NCBI RefSeq assembly: GCF_021654135.1
Contig: NZ_JAKGSD010000007.1
Coordinates: 124,001 to 188,000, forward strand
Origin: Amycolatopsis tucumanensis
GTDB lineage: Bacteria > Actinomycetota > Actinomycetes > Mycobacteriales > Pseudonocardiaceae
Reading direction: 5' to 3'
Length of the DNA stretch: 64,000 nucleotides
Part shown: piece by piece, positions 29,491 to 37,224 of the stretch
How positions within the stretch are numbered: position 1 is the stretch's first letter
How the letters are laid out: the number at the start of each line of letters is the position of its first letter
Position numbers and translations under genes: made by a program
Notes under the pieces: model-generated
What the model saw: only the letters and a program-made list of their open reading frames with translations
What the model was told of the DNA's origin: nothing
Database searches by the model: none

Positions 29491-30885
29491 ATGCCTGTCG
29501 ACCTGTCCACCACACTGTCCTGGAAGTCCGCCACCGGCGAAGCGGCCACCATGCTCGACGAGCTGCAGCCGAACATCCTGAAGGCGCACGTCCGGGACCG
29601 CCTCACCGTGCTGTTCCTCGGCTTCGGCGACGACGCCGAGGCCCGCACCTTCCTGAACGGCCTGTCCGGGCTGATGAAGTCCGCGCGGACCCACCTGCGG
29701 GAGGTCGAGGCGCACAAGCTCACGAAGGCGGGCGGCACGCCCTACCTGGGCGTCGGCCTGACCGCGCACGGCTACGCGACGCTCGGCGTCACCGCGCCTG
29801 CCGACCCGTCGTTCACCGCGGGCGCGAAGGCGGCGGTCGAGAAGCTCGCCGACCCGGCCGTCACCGAGTGGGAGGGCCACTACCAGCAGACGATCGACGC
29901 CGTGCTCCTCCTCGGCGACGCGACCGCCGGTCCGGTCCGCACCCTGCGCCGCCAGGTCGAGGCGCTGCGCCCGGCGTCGGTCACGGTGGTGGGCGAGGAG
30001 TCCGGGCTCGGGCTCGCCAACGCCAACGGCGACGGGATCGAGCACTTCGGTTACGTCGACGGGCGCAGCCAGCCGCTGTTCCTCACCGAGGACGTCGACG
30101 CCGAGCGGGACACCACCGACGGCGTCAACGACTGGGACCCGTCGGCACCGCTGGAGCAGGTCCTCGTGCCCGACCCGGCCGCGCCGGACCCGACCGTCCA
30201 CTTCGGAAGCTACTTCGTGTTCCGCAAGCTGGAGCAGAACGTCCGGCTGTTCAAGGAGGCCGAGCGCGACCTCGCGCACGACCTCGGGCTGCGCGGCGAG
30301 GACCGGGAGCGGGCAGGCGCGATGCTGGTCGGCCGGTTCGAGGACGGCACGCCGCTGACCGTGCAGAGCGCGCCCGGCTCGCACCACCCGGTCGGCAACG
30401 ACTTCAGCTACGACAGCGACAAGCTGGGCCAGAAGTGCCCGTTCCACGCGCACATCCGCAAGACCAACCCGCGGGGTTCCGGCGGGGCGGAGGCGCCGGA
30501 GGAGGAGCGCAAGCACCTGATGGCCCGGCGCGGCCAGACCTACGGCCGCCGCCACGACGACCCGAACGCGGACCTGCCGCCGCGCCTGCGCCCGGCGAAG
30601 GACGTCGGCCTGCTGTTCATGGCCTTCAACTCGAACCTGGGCAACCAGTTCGAGTTCACGCAGCAGATCTGGGCGAACAACCCCGCGTTCCCGTTCCCGC
30701 CGGACGGTTCACAGCCGGGTCTCGACCCGGTCATCGGGCAGGGCGCGCGGGCACCGCAGAAATACGCGCCGGAATGGGGCCACAACAACGTGGCCGAGGC
30801 GACCGATCCCATTCCGCAGGCGGTCACAATGAAGGGCGGCGAGTATTTCTTCATGCCGTCACTTGCCTTCCTGCGGAGTCTGTGA
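29491..30885 (+). CDS. DyP-type heme peroxidase (C/D class)
   Basis: 464-residue heme peroxidase. The catalytic GxxDG motif is FGYVDGRSQP near residue 190, and the proximal heme-ligand His lies in CPFHAHIRKTNPRG near 318. The Gln-rich FNSNLGNQFEFTQQIW near 385 is typical of the C/D class. Length and class agree with DyP2 of Amycolatopsis sp. 75iv2, an enzyme with peroxidase, Mn(II)-oxidising and oxidase activity; identity of function here is inference. There is no signal peptide or Tat motif and no adjacent encapsulin or EfeO gene. Start ATG 29491 has GAGGGGG upstream; an ATG at 29477 is out of use. Confidence 0.9.
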   Translation: MPVDLSTTLSWKSATGEAATMLDELQPNILKAHVRDRLTVLFLGFGDDAEARTFLNGLSGLMKSARTHLREVEAHKLTKAGGTPYLGVGLTAHGYATLGVTAPADPSFTAGAKAAVEKLADPAVTEWEGHYQQTIDAVLLLGDATAGPVRTLRRQVEALRPASVTVVGEESGLGLANANGDGIEHFGYVDGRSQPLFLTEDVDAERDTTDGVNDWDPSAPLEQVLVPDPAAPDPTVHFGSYFVFRKLEQNVRLFKEAERDLAHDLGLRGEDRERAGAMLVGRFEDGTPLTVQSAPGSHHPVGNDFSYDSDKLGQKCPFHAHIRKTNPRGSGGAEAPEEERKHLMARRGQTYGRRHDDPNADLPPRLRPAKDVGLLFMAFNSNLGNQFEFTQQIWANNPAFPFPPDGSQPGLDPVIGQGARAPQKYAPEWGHNNVAEATDPIPQAVTMKGGEYFFMPSLAFLRSL

Positions 30886-30963
30886 GTGAAATTCCGACAG
30901 TTCGCCGGATTTCCTCCGGCGGGCTGTTGCCGTGATCGGGTTTCCAAGGCGCGCGCGAGGCGG

Positions 30964-30969
30964 TATTAC
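30964..30969 (+). promoter_or_regulatory. -10-like hexamer for a leaderless start of the DeoR gene
   Basis: TATTAC is followed by six bases and GTG 30976, the same geometry as at 2771 and 3320. No Shine-Dalgarno sequence precedes the gene. Confidence 0.45.
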
Positions 30970-30975
30970 TGATGC

Positions 30976-31761
30976 GTGGACAGGCATGAGCGGCTGAACA
31001 CGCTGCTCGAAATGATCGGCGAGCAGGGCCGGGTCGAGGTGGACCAGGCGGCGGCGAAACTGAACGTCTCCCCTGCCACGATCCGGCGCGACCTCGATCA
31101 TTTGGCAGGCCGCCAATTGCTCACCAGAGCCCGGGGCGGCGCCGTGGCCGGCAACGTCGCCTACAACCTCCCCGGCCGCAACCACGCCGACCGGCACGCG
31201 GTGGAAAAGCGCCGCATCGCCGAGGCCGCGGCCCGGCTGGTGAATCGCGGAATGGTGATCGGGTTCAACGGGGGCACCACCACGACCGAGGTCAGCAGGG
31301 CGATCGCCAGCCGTCCGGATTTCAACGACCGCGGCAGTTCCCCGGCGCTGACCGTGGTGACGAACGCGGTGAACATCGCGCACGAGCTGACCGTGCGGCA
31401 GAGCATCCGGCTGGTCAGCACCGGCGGGGTGGCGCGGCCGCAGTCGTTCGAGCTGACCGGGCACCTGGCGGGGATGGTGCTGGAGGAGGTCAGCCTCGAC
31501 CTGGCGTTCATCGGCGTGGACGCCGTCGACCCGCTGCGGGGAGCCTACGCGCACCACGAATCCGAGGCGGCGATCAACAAGCTGCTGGCGCACCGCGCGA
31601 AGAAGGTCGTGGTGGTGACCGACAGCTCGAAACTGGGAGCCTACGCATTCGCCCGCATCTGCCCGACGCTCGACATCGACCTGCTGATCACCGATTCAGC
31701 CGCCGAGCCGAGCCTGGTGTCGGCCTTCGAACTCGAAGGCGTGCGGGTGACGCTCGTCTGA
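30976..31761 (+). CDS. DeoR/GlpR-family sugar-responsive regulator
   Basis: 261-residue repressor. N-terminal DeoR helix-turn-helix (RLNTLLEMIGEQGRVEVDQA, then AAKLNVSPATIRRDLDHLAG) and C-terminal DeoRC sensor domain (about 75-250) with NGGTTTTEVSRAI, VVTNAVNIAHEL, LAFIGVDAVDPLRGAYAHHE and VVVVTDSSKLG. DeoRC domains bind phosphorylated sugars. A short insertion (SRPDFNDRGSSPAL) sits before the second strand. GTG 30976 follows a -10-like box. No sugar gene is adjacent, so the regulon must lie elsewhere; the DyP gene upstream is a possible but unproven target. Confidence 0.9.
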   Translation: MDRHERLNTLLEMIGEQGRVEVDQAAAKLNVSPATIRRDLDHLAGRQLLTRARGGAVAGNVAYNLPGRNHADRHAVEKRRIAEAAARLVNRGMVIGFNGGTTTTEVSRAIASRPDFNDRGSSPALTVVTNAVNIAHELTVRQSIRLVSTGGVARPQSFELTGHLAGMVLEEVSLDLAFIGVDAVDPLRGAYAHHESEAAINKLLAHRAKKVVVVTDSSKLGAYAFARICPTLDIDLLITDSAAEPSLVSAFELEGVRVTLV

Positions 31762-31789
31762 GCTGAAACCGGCCCGCGCTCAGCCCACA

Positions 31790-32215
31790 ACGGCACCACC
31801 CGGCAGGCCGTGTCACGGTCAGCCGCAGCCAGCGCTCGACCACATCCGCCCAGCCCAACCGCGGCGCCAGCCCCGCAGGCGAGCGCCACGCTCACCCCAC
31901 TCCGGGCAACCCCTCCGGCGCACCACGCTCACCCCGCGCCGGGCAGCCCGCCCGGCAGACCGCGCCCCGGTCAACCGCAGCCGCTCAACCACATCCCCGG
32001 CCCAACCCAGCGCCAGCACCCGCAGGCGAACCCCACACTCAGCCCACACCAGGCAACCCCTCCGGCGCACTCGCTCACCCCGCGCCGGGCAGCCCGCGCC
32101 CCGGTCAACCACAGCCGCCCAACCACATCTCCGGCCTAACCCAGCGCCAGCCCCCAAAGGCGAGCCCCACACTCAGCCCACACCAGGCAACCCCTCCGGC
32201 GCACCACGCTCAATC
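31790..32215. repeat. Degenerate tandem repeat tract reiterating the cobQ 3' end
   Basis: Three and a half units of about 134-147 bp fill the gap between the DeoR gene and cobQ. Landmark GGCAACCCCTCCGGCGCAC recurs starting at 31905, 32052 and 32186, the last being inside cobQ coding sequence (its final codons on the minus strand). Other shared blocks are the GCCGGGCAGCCCG and CCGGTCAACC runs and AACCACATC. The open frames that cross the tract on both strands are by-products of the repeat and of strand-asymmetric base composition. Confidence 0.8.
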
Positions 32216-33645
32216 AGCCGCAGCAGGGCGTCCGTGTCCAGGCGCTCCTCGACGGCGTCCGCGAGCCGGTCCAGCATCGACTCGCGCAGGGTGGCGAAAC
32301 CGGGTGCCCCCGGCGCCGGTGACCAAGCCACCCCGGCCTGCGCCGCCACCTCGCCCAGCCACGCCCGGCGGAAGCCGTCGTTGTCCAGGGTGCCGTGCCA
32401 CGTCGTGCCCCACACCGCACCGCGCCGCCAGCCGTCCAGGAACGGTTCGGCCTCCCCGGTCGGCGTCGCGCTGCCGTGGTGGATCTCGTAGGCCTCGACC
32501 TCGTGCCCGCGCCACCGCGCGACCGGCCTGCCGAGCACCTTCTCCACACTGAACGACACCCGCGTCGGCAGCAGACCGAGCCCAGGCACCGTCCCGGCAC
32601 CGGACTCGACATCGTCCACAATGGTCTCCGCCAGCATCTGGTAGCCACCGCAGATGCCGAGCACCGGCCGTCCGGCGGCGGCCCGCGCGGCCAGGGCCGG
32701 CTCCAGCCCGCGCTCCCGCAACCACCGCAGATCCCCCACCGTCGCGCGGGTTCCGGGCAGCACCACCAGGTCCGCGGCCCGCACGGTGTCCGGGTCCGCG
32801 GTCAGCGTGACCGTCACGCCCGGCTCCGCCGCGAGCGCGTCCACATCGGTCGCGTTCGACGCGCGCGGGAACCGCACCACCGCCACCCGCAGGCCACCGG
32901 TGACCTGCTGCTCGTGCCGCCAGCCCGCGACGGCGAGCGCGTCCTCCGAGTCGATCCACACCCGGTCCAGCCAGGGCAGCACCCCCAGCACCGGCCGGTG
33001 CGTCAGCTCCGCGATGCGGTCCAGGCCCGGTCGCAGCAACGACTCGTCGCCGCGGAACTTGTTCACCACCCAGCCGGCGAGCAGCGCCTGGTCCGCGGGC
33101 TCCAGCAACGCGACCGTCCCGTACATCGCGGCCAGCACGCCACCGCGGTCGATGTCGCCGACCACCACGACCGGCAGCCCGAACCGCCGCGCCAGCCCCA
33201 TGTTCACGTAGTCGCCCTGCCGCAGGTTGATCTCGGCGGGGCTGCCCGCGCCCTCGCACACCACGACGTCGAACCGCGTGCGCAGCTCGTCGAAGGCGTC
33301 GAAGGCGATGCGTGCCAGCTCGCGGCGGCCGGTGGCGAACTCGCCTGCTTCCAGCGTCCCGAACGGCTTGCCGAGCGCGATGACGTGGCTGCGCCGGTCG
33401 CTGCCCGGTTTCAGCAGCACCGGGTTCATCGCGGCCTCCGGCTCCACCCCGGCCGCGACCGCCTGCAACCACTGCGCCCGCCCGATCTCCGCGCCGTCGG
33501 CGCAGACCATCGAGTTGTTCGACATGTTCTGCGCCTTGAACGGCGCCACCCGCAGCCCGCGGCGCGCGAGCCACCGGCAGATGCCCGCGGTGACCAGGCT
33601 CTTCCCGGCGTCCGAAGTGGTCCCGGCGACCAGCAGACCCCTCAT
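32173..33645 (-). CDS. cobQ: Cobyric acid synthase
   Basis: 490-residue ATP- and glutamine-dependent amidase adding four amide groups to adenosylcobyrinate a,c-diamide. The N-terminal dethiobiotin-synthetase-like domain starts with VAGTTSDAGKSLVTAGICRW (P-loop) and PFKAQNMSNNSMV. The C-terminal triad-type glutaminase domain has nucleophile Cys in PVLGICGGYQML and the His in YEIHHGSATP. ATG 33645 overlaps the cobD stop (ATGA). The last codons form part of the repeat tract at 31790-32215, so the C-terminus may have been rebuilt by repeat dynamics. Confidence 0.96.
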   Translation of the reverse strand: MRGLLVAGTTSDAGKSLVTAGICRWLARRGLRVAPFKAQNMSNNSMVCADGAEIGRAQWLQAVAAGVEPEAAMNPVLLKPGSDRRSHVIALGKPFGTLEAGEFATGRRELARIAFDAFDELRTRFDVVVCEGAGSPAEINLRQGDYVNMGLARRFGLPVVVVGDIDRGGVLAAMYGTVALLEPADQALLAGWVVNKFRGDESLLRPGLDRIAELTHRPVLGVLPWLDRVWIDSEDALAVAGWRHEQQVTGGLRVAVVRFPRASNATDVDALAAEPGVTVTLTADPDTVRAADLVVLPGTRATVGDLRWLRERGLEPALAARAAAGRPVLGICGGYQMLAETIVDDVESGAGTVPGLGLLPTRVSFSVEKVLGRPVARWRGHEVEAYEIHHGSATPTGEAEPFLDGWRRGAVWGTTWHGTLDNDGFRRAWLGEVAAQAGVAWSPAPGAPGFATLRESMLDRLADAVEERLDTDALLRLIERGAPEGLPGVG

Positions 33646-34571
33646 CGCGCCACCGCCGCGGCCAGCGCGAGCGCCGCCAGCCCGACCGCGCGGGACAACC
33701 GGACGGCGCGGCGCAGGTCGGCAACGTCCGGCGCCGGGCCGTCGCCGAGCGCGCCCCGGTCCTCGACCCGGCCGGCGTAGGTGTTGACCCCGCCCAGCCG
33801 CACGCCGAGCGCGCCCGCGAAGGCCGCCTCGATCTGCCCGGCGTTCGGGCTCGGGTGCTGTGCGGCATCGCGCCGCCACACCGCCACCGACCGGCCGGGG
33901 CGGCCGCCCACCACACGCGCACAGGCGGCGGTGGCGAGCGCGCCGAGGCGGGCGGGCAGCAGGTTGGCGAGGTCGTCACCGCGCGCGGCTGCCCAGCCGA
34001 ACCGCTCGAAACGGGGCGTGCGGTGCCCGACCATCGCGTCGAGGGTGTTGAGCGCCCGGTAGCCGAGCAGCCCGGGCACCCCGGCCACCGCGCCCCACAC
34101 CAGCGGTGCGACGACGGCGTCGCTGGTGTTCTCGGCGATCGACTCGGTCGCGGCCCTGGCCAGGCCCTTTTCGTCCAGTTCGGAGGCGTCGCGGCCGCAC
34201 AGGTGCCCCAGCCGCTGCCGCGCCGCGGGCACGTCGCCCGACTCGAGCCGGACGGCCATCGCCTCCCCCTCCGCCGCCAGGCCCCGGCCGCCGAGGACGG
34301 TCCACGTGGCGAGCGCCGTCACCGCGACGCGGGCGAACGGCCGCCGGGCGGCGGCCTGGGCGAGCGCGCCGAGCCCCGCCGCGGCACCGACGCAGGTCAT
34401 GGCGTATGCGGCGCCGCGCGCCCGCGAGTCGGCCCAGACGCGCCGCTCCAGCGCCTTCGCGGCGCGCCCGAACAGGGCGACCGGATGCCCGCGGCGCGGA
34501 TCACCGAAGGCCGCGTCCAGCGCGTAACCGGCCACGAGGCCGACCGCGGTCAACGATCTTGCATACACCAC
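33642..34571 (-). CDS. cobD: Adenosylcobinamide-phosphate synthase (CbiB/CobD)
   Basis: 309-residue membrane enzyme attaching aminopropanol (or its phosphate) to cobyric acid. Family landmarks: N-terminal YALDAAFGDPRRGHPVALFG, ESIAENTSDAVVAPLVWGAV, NTLDAMVGHRTPRFERFGWA, and HPSPNAGQIEAAFAGALGV. About four hydrophobic stretches. GTG 34571 is followed by a second GTG; TACCGT 7 nt upstream suggests a leaderless start. It is divergent from cobU with only 36 bp between starts. Confidence 0.95.
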   Translation of the reverse strand: MVYARSLTAVGLVAGYALDAAFGDPRRGHPVALFGRAAKALERRVWADSRARGAAYAMTCVGAAAGLGALAQAAARRPFARVAVTALATWTVLGGRGLAAEGEAMAVRLESGDVPAARQRLGHLCGRDASELDEKGLARAATESIAENTSDAVVAPLVWGAVAGVPGLLGYRALNTLDAMVGHRTPRFERFGWAAARGDDLANLLPARLGALATAACARVVGGRPGRSVAVWRRDAAQHPSPNAGQIEAAFAGALGVRLGGVNTYAGRVEDRGALGDGPAPDVADLRRAVRLSRAVGLAALALAAAVAR

Positions 34572-34578
34572 ACACGGG

Positions 34579-34584
34579 ACGGTA
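34579..34584 (-). promoter_or_regulatory. -10-like hexamer of cobD
   Basis: TACCGT on the minus strand ends 7 nt before the GTG at 34571, in the 36-bp gap to the divergent cobU. Assigned by geometry only. Confidence 0.35.
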
Positions 34585-34607
34585 GCCCGTGCACGACAAT
34601 GCCGGGT

Positions 34608-35228
34608 ATGACCAAGCTGACCCAGCGGCTGGCCGCCTCATTGGAGGCCGCCGCCCGGCTGCTCCGCCGGTACGGGGACGACGAGGCGAAGGTGCTGGTC
34701 CTGGGCGGGGTCCGCTCGGGCAAGTCGCGCCACGCCGAGCGTCTGATGGCCCGCCATCCCGAAGTCGTCTACGTCGCGCCCGGCCCGGTGCCCACCGGCG
34801 ACGACCCCGAATGGGCGGCGCGGATCGCGCTGCACCAGGCCCGCAGACCGGCGAACTGGCGCACGGTCGAAACCGGCGACCTCGCCACGACGGTGCGGAA
34901 GGCGTCGCGGCCGCTGCTGATCGACTGCCTCGGCACCTGGGTCACGCGGGTGCTCGGCGACGTCGGCGCGTGGGACGCGAAGAACGGCTGGGAACTGCGG
35001 CTGGACGAGCGGATGGAGGAGTTCCTCGAGGCGTGGCGGATCGCGCACGTGCCGATCGTGGCGGTGACCAACGAGGTCGGCATGGGTGTGGTGCCCGCGA
35101 CAGCCTCCGGGCGCCTGTTCCGTGATGTGCTGGGTGCGCTCAACGACCGCGTCGCGGCCCAGGCGGACAGCGTCCAGCTGGTGGTGGCGGGGCGCGTCCT
35201 GCACCTCGACGAAAGGGCTCGGCTGTGA
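34608..35228 (+). CDS. cobU: Adenosylcobinamide kinase / guanylyltransferase
   Basis: 206-residue bifunctional enzyme that phosphorylates adenosylcobinamide and transfers GMP. P-loop VLGGVRSGKSRHAE is followed by EVVYVAPGP, RRPANWRTVE, LLIDCLGTWVTRVL and VTNEVGMGVVPATASGR, all characteristic. It carries about 28 extra residues before the P-loop strand (LTQRLAASLEAAARLLRRYG, amphipathic), longer than enteric CobU. ATG 34608 is used; ATG 34599 (Met-Pro-Gly) is an alternative and there is no clear Shine-Dalgarno sequence. GTGA overlap with cobT. Confidence 0.93.
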   Translation: MTKLTQRLAASLEAAARLLRRYGDDEAKVLVLGGVRSGKSRHAERLMARHPEVVYVAPGPVPTGDDPEWAARIALHQARRPANWRTVETGDLATTVRKASRPLLIDCLGTWVTRVLGDVGAWDAKNGWELRLDERMEEFLEAWRIAHVPIVAVTNEVGMGVVPATASGRLFRDVLGALNDRVAAQADSVQLVVAGRVLHLDERARL

Positions 35229-36250
35229 CCCGCTTCGACATCCCCGCGCCGGACGCCGCTGCGCACGCCGCCGCGCTGGAACGACTGGACGCGCTGGTCA
35301 AACCCGTCGGCGCGCTGGGGCGGCTGGAGGAGCTGGCCGCGTGGCTGTGCGCCGCGTCCGGGCAGGTCCCGCCGCCGCCGATCGAGCGGCCGCGGGTGGT
35401 CGTGTTCGCCGGGGACCACGGGGTGAGCCGGCTGTCGGCGTACCCGCGTGAGGTGACCGCGGCGATGGTGCGGGTGTTCCTGGCTGGCAAGAGCGGGGTG
35501 AACGTGCTGGCCCGCGAGGTCGGCGCGGGGGTCCGGGTGCTGGACATCGCGGTCGACGACGACCTGTCCGACGTGCCGGCCGAGGTGCGGGCGTGGAAGG
35601 TCCGGCGCGGGTCGGGGTCGATCGAGGCCGAGGACGCGCTGGAGCCGGGCGAGGCCGCGCGGGCGTTCGAGGCCGGCCGCCGGGTCGCCGACGCCGAGGT
35701 GGACGACGGCGCGGACCTGCTCATCCCCGGTGACATGGGAATCGGCAACACCGCGGTGGCGGCGGCACTGGTCGCCGCGGCGCTCGGGGTGCCTGCCGAA
35801 GAGGTCGTCGGCACCGGGACCGGTGTGGACGAGGCCGGGCGCGCGCGGAAGGTCGCGGTGGTGCGGGCCGCGGTGGAGCGGGCCGGGGAGCGGGTGTCGG
35901 ACCCGTTCGAGCTGCTCACGGCGCTGGGCAGCGCGTGCGCCGCCGCGACGGCCGGTTTCCTGGTGCAGGGCGCGGTCCGCGGGGTGCCGGTGGTGCTGGA
36001 CGGGGTGTTCTCCGCCGCCGCGGCCGTGGTGGCCGCGGAGATCGCGCCCGAGGCGGTGCGGTGGTGGCTGGCCGGGCACCGGTCGACGGAGCCGTCGCAG
36101 GCGGTCGCGTTGAAGGCGCTCGGGCTGACGCCGATCGTCGACCTGGGCCTGCGGCTGGGCGAGGGCAGCGGAGCGGTCCAGGCGATCCCGACGCTGCGCG
36201 CGGCGCGGGCGATCATCGCGGACATGGGTCTGCTGGCCGACCTTGGCTGA
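35225..36250 (+). CDS. cobT: Nicotinate-nucleotide-dimethylbenzimidazole phosphoribosyltransferase
   Basis: 341 residues; activates the lower ligand as alpha-ribazole phosphate. Landmarks are KPVGALGRLEELAAWLC, VVFAGDHGVSRLSAYPREVT, GDMGIGNTAVAAALVAAALG, and the C-terminal LGLRLGEGSGA with catalytic Glu. GTG 35225 overlaps the cobU stop. BluB, which makes the dimethylbenzimidazole substrate, is encoded at 50798. After the stop the sequence runs into the tandem duplication that precedes cobS. Confidence 0.96.
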   Translation: MTRFDIPAPDAAAHAAALERLDALVKPVGALGRLEELAAWLCAASGQVPPPPIERPRVVVFAGDHGVSRLSAYPREVTAAMVRVFLAGKSGVNVLAREVGAGVRVLDIAVDDDLSDVPAEVRAWKVRRGSGSIEAEDALEPGEAARAFEAGRRVADAEVDDGADLLIPGDMGIGNTAVAAALVAAALGVPAEEVVGTGTGVDEAGRARKVAVVRAAVERAGERVSDPFELLTALGSACAAATAGFLVQGAVRGVPVVLDGVFSAAAAVVAAEIAPEAVRWWLAGHRSTEPSQAVALKALGLTPIVDLGLRLGEGSGAVQAIPTLRAARAIIADMGLLADLG

Positions 36251-36293
36251 GGGGTTCGATCCGGGCCGCGGAGGTGGAGCCGCGGTGGGGTTT

Positions 36294-36539
36294 CCCGCAC
36301 CGCGCACCATCGACCGGCGGACAGCCGCCCCCACACGAGGGGCACCACCATGCTGACCGACGCACTGCGCATGGCACTCGGCACCCTCACCGCCCTCCCG
36401 GTCCCCGCACCGCGCACCATCGACCGGCGGGCAGCCGCCCCCACACGAGGGGCACCACCATGCTGACCGACGCACTGCGCATGGCACTCGGCACCCTCAC
36501 CGCCCTCCCGGTCCCCGCACCGCGCACCATCGACCGGCG
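36294..36539 (+). repeat. 110-bp tandem duplication across the cobS start
   Basis: A 110-bp unit is present about 2.2 times: a 26-bp block starts at 36294, 36404 and 36514, and the full units differ at only one base (36321 A, 36431 G). Each unit carries the GAGGGGCACCACC upstream region, an ATG (36350 and 36460) and the first 26 cobS codons. Because 110 is not a multiple of three, the first copy shifts out of frame. Confidence 0.95.
36350..36466 (+). pseudogene. Duplicated cobS start: 38-codon frame ending on the true cobS start
   Basis: Reads the first 26 or so cobS residues (MLTDALRMALGTLTALPVPA and on to DRR), then shifts into AAAPTRGAPPC and stops at TGA 36464-36466. That stop lies four bases into the second cobS start (ATG 36460). 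It is therefore not a functional protein copy but could act as a translated leader that couples ribosomes to cobS. Confidence 0.85.
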
Positions 36540-37212
36540 CGTGGCGGGCGGCGCGATGCTCCTGGCACCGGTGGCGGCCGTGCCGCTCGCCGTGCTGGCC
36601 GGGCTCGTCGTCCTCGCGGGGGGTGCGCTCGGGCTGCCCGCGATCGCCGTGGCGGGGCTCGCGGTCGGTGCGGTCGGCCTCGCCAGCCGGGGGCTGCACC
36701 TCGACGGCCTCGCCGACACCGCGGACGGCCTCGGCGCGTCCTTCGACCGCGAGCGCGCCCTGGAAATCATGCGCCGCGGCGATTCCGGACCCACCGGGGT
36801 CGCCACACTGGTCCTCGTGCTCATCGTCCAGTGTGGAGCACTCAGCGGCGCGATCTCCGCCGGGCACGGAGTCACGGCCGCCGCCGCCGGCACCCTCGTG
36901 AGCCGGTGGGTGCTCGCCCTGTGCTGCACCCGCGGCATCCCCTCGGCCCGACCCGCGGGACTCGGCGCCACCGTCGCGGGCAGCATCCATCCGGTGTGGA
37001 CGGTCGCTACCCTGTGCGCCGCCGCCGGTCTCGCCACCCTCGCTCCCGGAATGGACTGGTGGCGCGGCCCGCTAGCGGTCACCGTCGCCTTCGCCGCGGC
37101 CGGGGCCGTGTTGTGGCGCTGCACCGCCCGGCTGGGCGGCATCACCGGCGACGTGCTCGGCGCGTGCGTGGAGATCGCGGCCGCCGCGGCCTGGCTAGCG
37201 CTCGCGCCGTAG
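36460..37212 (+). CDS. cobS: Adenosylcobinamide-GDP ribazoletransferase (cobalamin synthase)
   Basis: 250-residue polytopic membrane enzyme joining adenosylcobinamide-GDP and alpha-ribazole in the last step. It has about six hydrophobic segments and the family motif SRGLHLDGLADTADGLGASF followed by RALEIMRRGDSGPTG. ATG 36460 starts a protein of the usual length; the upstream ATG at 36350 belongs to the duplicated start region and frameshifts. It is convergent with the membrane-protein gene of the cyclase block with only 12 bp between stops. Confidence 0.95.
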   Translation: MLTDALRMALGTLTALPVPAPRTIDRRVAGGAMLLAPVAAVPLAVLAGLVVLAGGALGLPAIAVAGLAVGAVGLASRGLHLDGLADTADGLGASFDRERALEIMRRGDSGPTGVATLVLVLIVQCGALSGAISAGHGVTAAAAGTLVSRWVLALCCTRGIPSARPAGLGATVAGSIHPVWTVATLCAAAGLATLAPGMDWWRGPLAVTVAFAAAGAVLWRCTARLGGITGDVLGACVEIAAAAAWLALAP

Positions 37213-37224
37213 CGCGGAACATGA

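Noticed and set aside
31810..32172. Open frames of about 110 codons on both strands
   Set aside because: They lie entirely in the degenerate repeat tract and encode only repeat-derived Pro/Ala/Gly/Arg sequence.
36251..36280. T-arm-like GGTTCGATCC sequence after cobT
   Set aside because: No acceptor, D or anticodon arm can be folded; the upstream bases are cobT coding sequence. A similar string at about 48874 fails in the same way.
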